The notes under the pieces were generated by a model that made no database searches, had not been told where the DNA came from, and saw nothing but the letters and a program-made list of their open reading frames with translations. Shown here in pieces: positions 1 to 7,384 of a stretch of 64,000 nt of DNA. The stretch comes from Alteromonadaceae bacterium M269 (GTDB taxonomy: Bacteria; Pseudomonadota; Gammaproteobacteria; Enterobacterales; Alteromonadaceae), in NCBI GenBank assembly GCA_004353515.1, contig SMNZ01000008.1, positions 108,316-172,315 on the forward strand, written 5' to 3'. Within the stretch, counting starts at the first letter, position 1; the number at the start of each line of letters is the position of its first letter. The translations under genes were made by a program, and so were the position numbers.

Positions 1-43
1 AGGTTACGCCATAAGACGCAGCAGGAATGCTTATTAATAGAAA

Positions 44-66
44 TCCCCATAGGTTCACCATGGGGA
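44..66 (-). terminator. probable terminator hairpin after the TonB-like gene
   Basis: A perfect 7-bp stem (TCCCCAT / ATGGGGA) with a 9-nt loop lies about 45 nt beyond the stop of the last gene of the minus-strand cluster. Reading in the minus direction it is followed by a short T-rich stretch, not a clean T-run, so a Rho-independent terminator is probable and not certain. Positions 1-43 show no recognisable gene. Confidence 0.45.
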
Positions 67-109
67 ATTTAGATCGCTTCATTTTTATTATTATTGTTTT
101 TCTAAAAGA

Positions 110-1156
110 TTAAAAAGGTAAAAAGTTAAATCCGTATTCAAGCGTTGTTTGGGTCACGTTTTGTTCACCAAAACTAATGAGTTTGATTCGCGCCAAGAGC
201 TTACTCTCCAATGCTGGCGCTTCTAACTCACTATCAATAATGGTGGCAGATGACACACTACCGTTAGGCTCAATTACCAACCTAACATTAACCTTACCTT
301 GTAAGCTTGGATCTTTACGCAGAGCGCGACGGTAAATGGCATAGATAGGGCCTTTATTGGCATCAAGCACCTTCCGAATGGACTCGACATCTCTATCTCC
401 AATAACGGTTTCTTCTGCTTCAATTTGCTTAGCGGCAAGTGATGCAAAACCTTCATTTGGAGCTACGAATTCCGTGGTTTTTCTACCCGCTAAATTACCT
501 CGACTTCCAATATCGCTTGAGAGTTTGCTGGTATCCAATCCACCACTGGTTTTTGCGACTTTCTTACCAATAAACTGGCGCTGTGTTTGATCACTCTGCC
601 CAGCTCCTTTTATTTGCTCTGTTTGCGCATTGTTAGACAAGCTTAAGTCACTACGCATACTGGCTAGATCGTCTTGGAATGCTAACAAGCCTGACTCTTT
701 TGCTGTTTCACGTGCCTTTTGTGTCAGCTCTTCCTTCGTCGGTTCAGGTTTAGGAACCGGTTTCGGATCAGCTTTAACCACTTTAGGTTTTTCTACTGGC
801 TTAGGTTTTACCTTCTCAACCGGTTTCTGTTTAGGTTCAGGCTTTGGCTCTGGTTTCTTCTCTACTTTTGGTGGCTCAACCTTCTCTGGCTGCTTAACTA
901 CTTCCGGCGGTTTTGGCTTAACAATAGGTGGAGGAGGCACAACCTCTTTTTGTTTAATAATCTTGACTAACTGAGGCGGCAACTTCTCTTTCTCAGCACG
1001 AGGCTGTTCTGGTAATTGCTGCCACTTAACCACTGCACTAAAAGTTAGCGTCACAGCCAATGCTGTATAAGTAATCTTGGTAAAACGTTTGTTTTCGTTC
1101 TCACCCGATGACCAAGGTAATACAGAATTAAAAACAGGTTCAGCTATAGTACTCAT
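110..1156 (-). CDS. TonB-like energy transducer with AgmX/PglI-type C-terminal domain
   Basis: This 348-residue protein is probably the periplasm-spanning arm of an energised envelope machine. A short cytoplasmic N-terminus leads into one membrane segment (about residues 28-45), then a long Pro/Lys-rich stretch (about 58-140, many KPEP/KPKP units) as in TonB, and a C-terminal domain (about 255-348) with the pattern IRKVLDANKGPIYAIYRRAL then GKVNVRLVIEPNGSV. That pattern is the AgmX/PglI tail known from Myxococcus gliding proteins and is distinct from the classical TonB C-terminus. It overlaps the upstream ExbD gene by 4 nt (ATGA), implying translational coupling, and is last in a MotA/TolQ-ExbD-ExbD-TonB series. 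The partner that it energises is inferred to be one of the outer-membrane barrels or lipoproteins of the same cluster. Confidence 0.8.
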   Translation of the reverse strand: MSTIAEPVFNSVLPWSSGENENKRFTKITYTALAVTLTFSAVVKWQQLPEQPRAEKEKLPPQLVKIIKQKEVVPPPPIVKPKPPEVVKQPEKVEPPKVEKKPEPKPEPKQKPVEKVKPKPVEKPKVVKADPKPVPKPEPTKEELTQKARETAKESGLLAFQDDLASMRSDLSLSNNAQTEQIKGAGQSDQTQRQFIGKKVAKTSGGLDTSKLSSDIGSRGNLAGRKTTEFVAPNEGFASLAAKQIEAEETVIGDRDVESIRKVLDANKGPIYAIYRRALRKDPSLQGKVNVRLVIEPNGSVSSATIIDSELEAPALESKLLARIKLISFGEQNVTQTTLEYGFNFLPF

Positions 1157-1701
1157 GCGTTAGGGGCTCCATTTCCGTTCGCTGCAATTAACTGCTCAAC
1201 AGCTAGCGAAATATTGGTATAACCTGACGCAGCGCAGGTCTGCATAATCTTCTTCAGGAGTTTATAGGGGATATCTTTGTCGCCCATAATAGTGATAGCG
1301 CGAGCAATTTCCTCCGGATCACCACCTGCATTATTTGATACCGCATCAACAAGCACCGCTTCACGACTTGCCTGATAATTTAGCTCTTTAGATAGTGGTT
1401 CGATAATATCCTCTGGAGTAGACATTACCTCGCTGATATCTGCCAACTTTTTACCCTGCAACATCAAGTCAGTAGCATTCACCATAATGACTAAGGTTTC
1501 TGCAGCAGCATTGTCAACACTTGATTGCGGCAGCTTCACACTCTTATGACTTTGGAGCACTTGTACATCTGATGCATTGAACATCAAGAAGAAAACCAAA
1601 ATGGTGAAGATATCCATCAATGACACCAAGCTAAGCTTTGATTCTTTTGCCATGCGCTTGTGATGGCGTTCCATCCGCATCGCTCTAACTGACTTTTTCA
1701 T
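1153..1701 (-). CDS. ExbD/TolR family protein with the channel aspartate
   Basis: This 182-residue protein is a biopolymer-transport ExbD/TolR type subunit, the proton-pathway partner of the MotA/TolQ protein encoded upstream. A basic cytoplasmic N-terminus (residues 1-22) precedes one membrane helix with SLVSLMDIFTILVFFLMF. Asp30 sits at the place of the proton-carrying aspartate of ExbD (Asp25 in E. coli). The remainder is periplasmic. It overlaps the TonB-like gene by 4 nt. It differs from its neighbour at 1859-2398, which has Asn at the same place, so this copy is likely to be the proton-conducting one. Confidence 0.85.
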   Translation of the reverse strand: MKKSVRAMRMERHHKRMAKESKLSLVSLMDIFTILVFFLMFNASDVQVLQSHKSVKLPQSSVDNAAAETLVIMVNATDLMLQGKKLADISEVMSTPEDIIEPLSKELNYQASREAVLVDAVSNNAGGDPEEIARAITIMGDKDIPYKLLKKIMQTCAASGYTNISLAVEQLIAANGNGAPNA

Positions 1702-1717
1702 ATCGCTTATCTCGTGC

Positions 1718-1858
1718 CTAAATTAATTCAAACATTAGGTCGTCACTCAACGACTCGATGAACGAGTTTTGTATCCACCTTGTTCTAAAAGGCGACCAAG
1801 AAAAATGGTTTAAGATCGAACTGCGAATCAAACAAGTCATAAACATTTTCTTGGTCAC
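1718..1858 (-). other. possible 46-codon ORF in the gap between the two exbD genes, with a large inverted repeat
   Basis: Directly after the TAG of the upstream exbD gene, in the same frame, a GTG opens 46 codons that stop at 1718-1720, just before the next exbD. The peptide is basic and aromatic with no family that I recognise, and there is no separate Shine-Dalgarno. The segment also contains an inverted repeat (1794-1807 with 1844-1856, GACCAAGAAAAATG against CATTTTCTTGGTC, one bulged A, 36-nt loop). It may be a read-through extension, a small protein or simply a structured spacer. The structured spacer is the conservative reading. Confidence 0.2.
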
Positions 1859-2398
1859 CTAATTAGAAGCCGTGAGAGAAACCGTGTCATTCACTGCACC
1901 AATTGGCGCATCAGCCAATGAAATATCGGGGAACAGCTCTGCATCCACGACTGACGCGGCAACAACATCTGGATAAGAACGCGTTGCGTCCATTAGCGCC
2001 ACAATGACCTGATAAGGTACATCATCAGCGAGTAACAGAGTTGCTTCTTTCTTATCGATATTTTTATTGATCAAAGTCTGTTTAATCTGTCTTAGCGTAT
2101 ATTGCAGATTTTCGTAGTCGTAGCCTTCCTCGAGCATGGGTAATTCTTTGATCAAATAACCTTTTGGATAAAAGACTGAAACGCCTTGTCCATGTACCAA
2201 CACTTCTAGCTGTTGGTTTTCAATTTCTGCGTCACTTAAACCATCGCTTAACTGAGGCAATTGCAGCTCAACAACGGTTATACGAGAGAACACCATCATC
2301 ATGAGCAGTACAGGCACGAGCACAATCATCAGGTTCATAAATGACGTGATGTCGAGCTCTGCGGCTTGTTTATTTTTGTTTCGTCTTTTACGCAACAT
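1859..2398 (-). CDS. ExbD/TolR family protein, channel aspartate replaced by Asn
   Basis: This 179-residue ExbD/TolR homologue has a basic N-terminus (MLRKRRNKNK), one membrane helix (about 20-40, ITSFMNLMIVLVPVLLMMMV) and a periplasmic domain. Aligning the helix start with E. coli ExbD (VTPFIDVMLVLL) puts Asn22 where the essential Asp lies, and Asp16 lies two turns earlier outside the helix. It follows the MotA/TolQ gene by 17 nt and precedes a second ExbD gene after 157 nt. A pair of unlike ExbD proteins with one MotA/TolQ protein is also the arrangement of the Myxococcus AglR-AglQ-AglS motor. The role of an Asn copy is inferred to be structural. Confidence 0.8.
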   Translation of the reverse strand: MLRKRRNKNKQAAELDITSFMNLMIVLVPVLLMMMVFSRITVVELQLPQLSDGLSDAEIENQQLEVLVHGQGVSVFYPKGYLIKELPMLEEGYDYENLQYTLRQIKQTLINKNIDKKEATLLLADDVPYQVIVALMDATRSYPDVVAASVVDAELFPDISLADAPIGAVNDTVSLTASN

Positions 2399-2415
2399 GA
2401 GAGGTTCTCTTAATC

Positions 2416-3093
2416 TTAAGCAGTTTGAGCTTCATCGGTTGCACGGCTTTTCGGCGAAATCTGATGCCTAGCAATCAACAGGTTCAGACATTTCACGCCA
2501 GCCATTTCCATGCTGTCGACAATTTCAGTGGTTTTGGTTTGTAACACTGAATGAAATGCAAGCAGTGGAATCGCGGCAATCAAACCAAAAGCTGTGGTAT
2601 TCATTGCAACCGAGATACTTTGCGACAATAAACTGGCTTTCTCTGAAGGGTCTGCACTCGCAACTGCTGAGAAAGCGGCTATCAAACCGATGATTGTTCC
2701 CAGTAGCCCTAGCAGTGTTGATATATTGGCCAAAGTCGCGAGGTAGGCTGTACGCTTTTCGAGTCTTGGCATTGCTTCCATCAACCCTTCTTCCATTGCG
2801 TATTCGATATCTTCACGTCTAAAGCTATGGTTGAGACGCTCTACTCCAGCACTAATAATTCGGCTTACGGGCGCGCTGCTACCTTTACCGAATTGAACAA
2901 TCCCGTTGTAATTACTCTTCATCAACAGCGGCTCAATTTCACCAAACGCTTTTTTGTTGGTATGTCTTGCACTGGAAAGAAAGATAAATCGCTCCAGAGC
3001 GATGGCTAAACCTATCGCTAAGACGATTGCGATGGGGAACATAAAGCTTCCCCCTTCTTGAAAGAATCGAACAATTACGTTGTAGAGTTCCAT
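2416..3093 (-). CDS. MotA/TolQ/ExbB family proton channel protein
   Basis: This 225-residue inner-membrane protein is the ring-forming stator subunit of an ExbB/TolQ/AglR-like motor. Three membrane segments are visible: about residues 16-36 (FPIAIVLAIGLAIALERF), a second with the family signature LATLANISTLLGLLGTIIGLI (about 118-138), and a third with ISVAMNTTAFGLIAAIPLLAF (about 160-182). The Gly-rich and Thr-Ala signatures are the parts that face the ExbD helices. It lies directly upstream of two ExbD genes and a TonB-like gene, forming a complete energising unit. I cannot tell from sequence alone whether it is closer to AglR, ExbB or TolQ, but the gene context favours AglR. Confidence 0.88.
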   Translation of the reverse strand: MELYNVIVRFFQEGGSFMFPIAIVLAIGLAIALERFIFLSSARHTNKKAFGEIEPLLMKSNYNGIVQFGKGSSAPVSRIISAGVERLNHSFRREDIEYAMEEGLMEAMPRLEKRTAYLATLANISTLLGLLGTIIGLIAAFSAVASADPSEKASLLSQSISVAMNTTAFGLIAAIPLLAFHSVLQTKTTEIVDSMEMAGVKCLNLLIARHQISPKSRATDEAQTA

Positions 3094-3197
3094 AATATTG
3101 CCTTTTGCTCACTACTGTCGTGTAAAACGAATTAATATCACTTACTAAACCTTATCACTTATCTTTAAAGCTATAGATATGGTTGTAAGTACTTACA

Positions 3198-3575
3198 TTA
3201 CTGTTTTGATAACTTTTCAAACAACTGTTGTTCTTGTAAAAAGTTTCTGCGCTCAAGCGGCTGCAACTGTTGCCTCACTTGTTGCCATACCGGTGACGGC
3301 AAAGCGTTTCTGCGCTCCGGTGATTGCCAAGGCACTATGGTCAACACTTTAGGTTGTTGTTGATTACCCCGGATCACAGCTTCAAGCTGAATCACACCGC
3401 CTTCTGTTACTCTGGCATTGTTAGTTGTTGATGCCTTGACTTGCGGTTGCTCCGCTTGCGTTTCAGCCAGGTTTTGGTCTGATTGAGCCTCGTCCTGTTG
3501 CGCTGCAACATGCTGGATAAAACCAAGAACCGACGCCAACACTAAAGCAGTTAGCCTGCTTTTCTTATAAAGCAT
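3198..3575 (-). CDS. small exported protein of unknown function
   Basis: I do not recognise this 125-residue protein. It begins with a clear signal peptide (MLYKKSRLTALVLASVLGFI, cleavage near VAA-QQ), followed by a Gln/Glu-rich segment and a C-terminal half containing VIQLEAVIRGNQQQPKVLTI and repeated LERRNFLQEQQL-type residues. The start chosen is the ATG at 3575, which has a strong Shine-Dalgarno (GGAGGT, 3584-3589, 8-nt spacing), in preference to an upstream in-frame start that lacks one. It overlaps the end of the TPR lipoprotein gene by 11 nt, so it is translationally coupled and probably belongs to the same envelope complex. Confidence 0.6.
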   Translation of the reverse strand: MLYKKSRLTALVLASVLGFIQHVAAQQDEAQSDQNLAETQAEQPQVKASTTNNARVTEGGVIQLEAVIRGNQQQPKVLTIVPWQSPERRNALPSPVWQQVRQQLQPLERRNFLQEQQLFEKLSKQ

Positions 3576-4377
3576 TGTTAGCCACCTCCAGCCTTTTGTT
3601 GGTGTCTTGTTGAATCTGGCGCGATAGATCAGCAATCCATCCTTTTATCTGCCGTTGCGACTTAATGAACTGTTTATATTGTGCGAGCTGACCATCGGTA
3701 TTGGCCTTCGCTTGATTCAGTGCTTGAAAGATTCGATAGTCGACAAGCGCTTCTGACTTATTTCCGATATACAAATCCTGCAAGATGCCGCGATTTTTAT
3801 AAGCCGGTGCGAATGCAGGCCAAGCATCAATAGCTTTTTGATAATGTGTTAGTGCCATATCAAATTGGCCTTGTTCACGATAAACCGTAGCCAATCGGTT
3901 ATGCGCTCTGTAGTTACTGCTATTAATAAAGATCGCTTGGCGATATTGCTCTGCCGCTTTTTCTAACAACTGCTCTTGTTGCTTTTGTTGTTTGGACAGT
4001 TGCACACGTTGTTTGGCAATATCACCAAGCTGAACCCAAGGTCCTGAAAGAGTGGGTTCACGAACTGTTAACTCGACAAAACCAGCTTCGGCTTCGTCTA
4101 GCTTTCCTGCTTTTTTTGCTGCTAGTGCAATGGAGAAACTTTTTCTAGCCGCTGCTGAAACGCTTTTTTTACCGTCAAGATAACGATTTGATTGGCTAAG
4201 TAAGTGCTGGACATCGACGGTTTCTGTAACGGTGGCATTTGATGACTCCTTGTTTATTATTTTTTCGTCATTGTTTGATGAACGCGCTATCTGCCCCTCT
4301 TTCATTGAAGAACAAGCAGCCAAGAATGCCAATGCCGAAAACACACACGCTAAACGGTGGATATTAGTAAATTTCAT
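3565..4377 (-). CDS. TPR-containing lipoprotein
   Basis: This 270-residue protein has a lipoprotein signal (lipobox LAAC at about residues 19-22, followed by SS, which favours outer-membrane sorting). Several tetratricopeptide-like repeats occupy about residues 75-215, for example YRAHNRLATVYREQGQFDMA followed by LTHYQKAIDAWPAFAPAYKN. It is likely to be a protein-protein scaffold at the outer membrane. It overlaps the preceding 1006-residue TPR gene by 14 nt and the following small gene by 11 nt. TPR lipoproteins (AglT-like) accompany the Agl/Glt motors of myxobacteria, which makes a comparable role here plausible. Confidence 0.75.
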   Translation of the reverse strand: MKFTNIHRLACVFSALAFLAACSSMKEGQIARSSNNDEKIINKESSNATVTETVDVQHLLSQSNRYLDGKKSVSAAARKSFSIALAAKKAGKLDEAEAGFVELTVREPTLSGPWVQLGDIAKQRVQLSKQQKQQEQLLEKAAEQYRQAIFINSSNYRAHNRLATVYREQGQFDMALTHYQKAIDAWPAFAPAYKNRGILQDLYIGNKSEALVDYRIFQALNQAKANTDGQLAQYKQFIKSQRQIKGWIADLSRQIQQDTNKRLEVANNAL

Positions 4378-7300
4378 AACTTGCCTCTTCCACAGTTTCC
4401 TGCTTGTTGTAACGTCCTGGCACTAACTGACTCAATGAAGCAAAACTGTCCTTCACCCAACGGTCATAAGTTCCGGATTGACTGCGTAATGCATTTTGCT
4501 GGTGGATTTCTATTGCTTTTTCTTCGAAAGGATAAGCCTGCTCTTCAAGCAGAATGTCGTATTGTTCCAACTCAAGTGCAGACAGCTTGGCAGGCCTGTC
4601 AGAATTCATTAAATCATTAGCCAACTGACGGTATATTTCGCCAATACCAAAATTAGCAGCCGTGGTAAATTCACTCACTCTGTAAGACATCGTTAAGTCA
4701 TAAGCTTTCAACGTTTTATCAAGCGCTTTACGTTTTTTCGCCAAGCTATTTTTAAGAGGAAGGCCTAATTTAATCTTTGAAAAATTGACGCGCTGGTCTG
4801 TTGCAAATACCAGAGATGACATAGCAGCCAGGTAACGGGAACGATCGGTTCTATTCTCACCTGCCTCTTTGTCCGCAGACATTAACTTCTTCAACCAGTA
4901 ACGACGTTTGGCATCTTCACCACTGGCGAGATAAAACTCACTCATTTTAAAACGAGCTTCTGTCGCTTCATTAAAAGGTTGCGGATATTCATGTGCGTAC
5001 TTGCGGTAGCTGAGGCGCGATTTTTCTGTTTCACCCGCTTTGTAGAAATAGTCAGCGGCAACATAAAGAGCTTGGCGTCCATCGTCAGTATTGGGAGATT
5101 TAATCCAGACTTTTTCCAGTTCAGTTGCCGCCAACAACCATTGCTCGTTCGCTTGATACGCCAAGATGAGTTTATCTTCTATACCATCGGACAACTCGTG
5201 ACTGGGGAAGCGTTTACGGAAGTCTTCAAGTAAGTCTGTCGCTTGCTGCCATTCTTCTAACTCTAGTAAATAAGTCGCAGCATCATATTGTGAGGTTAGT
5301 CGAATATCGCTGTTTGGTGTTGCAGCAATCACACGCAATAACTCATTCACTGCGGTGAGTTTATCACCCGCCTCTACCGCAACTTGGGCTTGCTGGTAGA
5401 TACTCGCCGCAAGCCTATCAGTCATCGCGACATAACGGTTATCTTCTGGTGTTATCAACTCTCTTAACAGTCGGTACTCACTCTCCGCACTAGCAAACTG
5501 TTGAAGTGCAAAAGCACTGTGTGCAACGACTAAATGGCTGGAGATTTGAATATCTTGTTCAGGCCCAAACGACAACAACTGCTTGGCTCGAACGATAGCT
5601 TCCTCATATCGCTTAGCGTTAAACAATTCTTGCGTTAACAGGTGAGATACTGATTGTGTATGTTCGTTATCAGCGAAGTTATCAACAAAGGCCATCTGGC
5701 TTTGCATTTGCTTCTCGCGCCAATATTGCTGATCGACTTCTTGCGATGAAGATTCGAGCAGTTGGCGATAAGCTAAAATAGCAGCGTAACCTGCTTCGGA
5801 AGCTTTCTCAGGTTCAATAAGCTCGCGATTCAGCTCATAAGCATAAGCTTCGTAAGCCCCAATAGCTTCTTGCATTTGCCCTGCTTCGAATAAGCTTTCC
5901 GCGAGATTGAATGTCATCACTGCCATGTTTTCAGACATCGGGAAGGTTTCTATGTATTCACGATACCAACGAGCAGCATTCTGATAAGCAATTTGCTTCT
6001 GTTCTTGTTGTTTTTGACGCGAATCTTCTTCAGCGTCGTCTTCCTGTTCTAAGAGAGCTTTGGCGATAAGCTGTGCACGACTATGTTCGTATTGTGCAAG
6101 CTCTTGCAAGTAATCATCTAGATAAGGCGTTATCAGCTCCTTTTTAGAGTCGCTAAACGCGTTCCAATACTCACCCGTAATACCATAAGCTTCAATAAAG
6201 CCCTGCTTAGCAGGTAAAACTAAACTTGGAAAATCGCCCAGAATGTACGCATCTATATGACGAACATAATATTCCGGCGCTTTGTGGTGTGTCGGGTGTC
6301 TTTCTGCAAAGGCCAGGTAAACGGCAGCGCTATCCCGATAGCGGTCATTGTTGAGTTGCAACTGTCCCAGCTCTTGGTAAATCAAGGATTCGTAACCACG
6401 AGGACCAATTTCGTCGAAGTGTCTAGCAATCGCATCTGCGCCATCCAAGTAGGAAAACAGCAATCCCATAATACGGACGGCGTCTTTATTCAGTCTAAGT
6501 TGGCCTTGGGTCAATTCTTCGAGGCGAGCTTCGGCGTTAACTGACTGAGATGTCGTAAAATGCAAATCCAGTAAGCGGCTGAAAGCAACTAAAGATGCAG
6601 GTAACGAATCCAACTTGAACAACGACCACCCCAACATATAGGCAGAGATTGGCGCGTAAGCGGTATAAGTTTCAGTCTGTTGCTGATCATCTACTAGTAG
6701 TTCTCCAGATTCTAACAAGGGCTGATTAAGTTGTTCTTCTAATGTCAGCACTTGTGAGTATGCGGCTGCCGCTTTTGTGTATTCTTTGCGATTGTAATGA
6801 AATTCACCTTGGCGAAAGTAAGCTTCATTGACATGCTGGAAATTCGGATACCGTTGTATGAGCCGTTCTAAAACCTCAAAGCTCTTTTCCGGTTCACCTT
6901 GCAATTCATAGGCTTTTGCCAACTGATAAAGTACATGGTCGTTACCTTCTTTATCTGGGTAGTCAGACAAAACTTGTTGATAAGCCTGAATGGCCTGCGA
7001 ATAGTAACTATCGCTACCTATATCAGTACCAAGTTCCTGTTGTTGTTCACCTAGTAACACTTCAAGATCAGCAAGACGATAACTTAGCGATTCTCGTGTT
7101 TGAGGATCACCTGCAGATTCTTGTAGAGCAGCATAGTCGTTTCGTAATGATCTTAAGCTCGGTGCTTCCAGTTCACTTTTTTCTATAGCAACCTGATTAA
7201 ATGCAATGCTACCAATCGTCTTTTTCTTCAAAGGTTTAGTTGGTTCTGGTTCTGACTTACCAGTTAAACTACACCCTTGAATTCCCATCAACGAAACAGC

Positions 7301-7384
7301 AAGAAAAACGGCAGAACGCGTCCACTTGTTTTTCGGACTATCTGAGCGAAGAGACTTTTGGCTGTGCATAGGGCATTTAGTCAT
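4364..7384 (-). CDS. large TPR-repeat lipoprotein (1006 aa)
   Basis: This very large exported protein starts with a basic n-region, a hydrophobic stretch and a lipobox-like GIQGC at about residue 38, so it is probably lipidated. The rest is almost wholly helical TPR-like repeats. Recognisable units include YYSQAIQAYQQVLSDYPDKE, EYTKAAAAYSQVL, RYRDSAAVYLAFAERHP and QQATDLLEDFRKRFPSHELS. The start at 7384 has a Shine-Dalgarno GGGAG six nucleotides upstream, inside the previous gene, and the two genes overlap by 8 nt. It is the largest member of three consecutive TPR genes and is inferred to be a periplasmic scaffold linking the inner-membrane motor to the outer-membrane parts. Its length is well above that of typical TPR lipoproteins. 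Confidence 0.75.
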   Translation of the reverse strand: MTKCPMHSQKSLRSDSPKNKWTRSAVFLAVSLMGIQGCSLTGKSEPEPTKPLKKKTIGSIAFNQVAIEKSELEAPSLRSLRNDYAALQESAGDPQTRESLSYRLADLEVLLGEQQQELGTDIGSDSYYSQAIQAYQQVLSDYPDKEGNDHVLYQLAKAYELQGEPEKSFEVLERLIQRYPNFQHVNEAYFRQGEFHYNRKEYTKAAAAYSQVLTLEEQLNQPLLESGELLVDDQQQTETYTAYAPISAYMLGWSLFKLDSLPASLVAFSRLLDLHFTTSQSVNAEARLEELTQGQLRLNKDAVRIMGLLFSYLDGADAIARHFDEIGPRGYESLIYQELGQLQLNNDRYRDSAAVYLAFAERHPTHHKAPEYYVRHIDAYILGDFPSLVLPAKQGFIEAYGITGEYWNAFSDSKKELITPYLDDYLQELAQYEHSRAQLIAKALLEQEDDAEEDSRQKQQEQKQIAYQNAARWYREYIETFPMSENMAVMTFNLAESLFEAGQMQEAIGAYEAYAYELNRELIEPEKASEAGYAAILAYRQLLESSSQEVDQQYWREKQMQSQMAFVDNFADNEHTQSVSHLLTQELFNAKRYEEAIVRAKQLLSFGPEQDIQISSHLVVAHSAFALQQFASAESEYRLLRELITPEDNRYVAMTDRLAASIYQQAQVAVEAGDKLTAVNELLRVIAATPNSDIRLTSQYDAATYLLELEEWQQATDLLEDFRKRFPSHELSDGIEDKLILAYQANEQWLLAATELEKVWIKSPNTDDGRQALYVAADYFYKAGETEKSRLSYRKYAHEYPQPFNEATEARFKMSEFYLASGEDAKRRYWLKKLMSADKEAGENRTDRSRYLAAMSSLVFATDQRVNFSKIKLGLPLKNSLAKKRKALDKTLKAYDLTMSYRVSEFTTAANFGIGEIYRQLANDLMNSDRPAKLSALELEQYDILLEEQAYPFEEKAIEIHQQNALRSQSGTYDRWVKDSFASLSQLVPGRYNKQETVEEASYEIY

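Noticed and set aside
719-970. 83-residue ORF very rich in Phe, Arg and Leu on the plus strand
   Set aside because: It is antisense to the Pro/Lys-rich part of the TonB-like gene and its odd composition is simply the reverse complement of CCA/AAG-rich codons.
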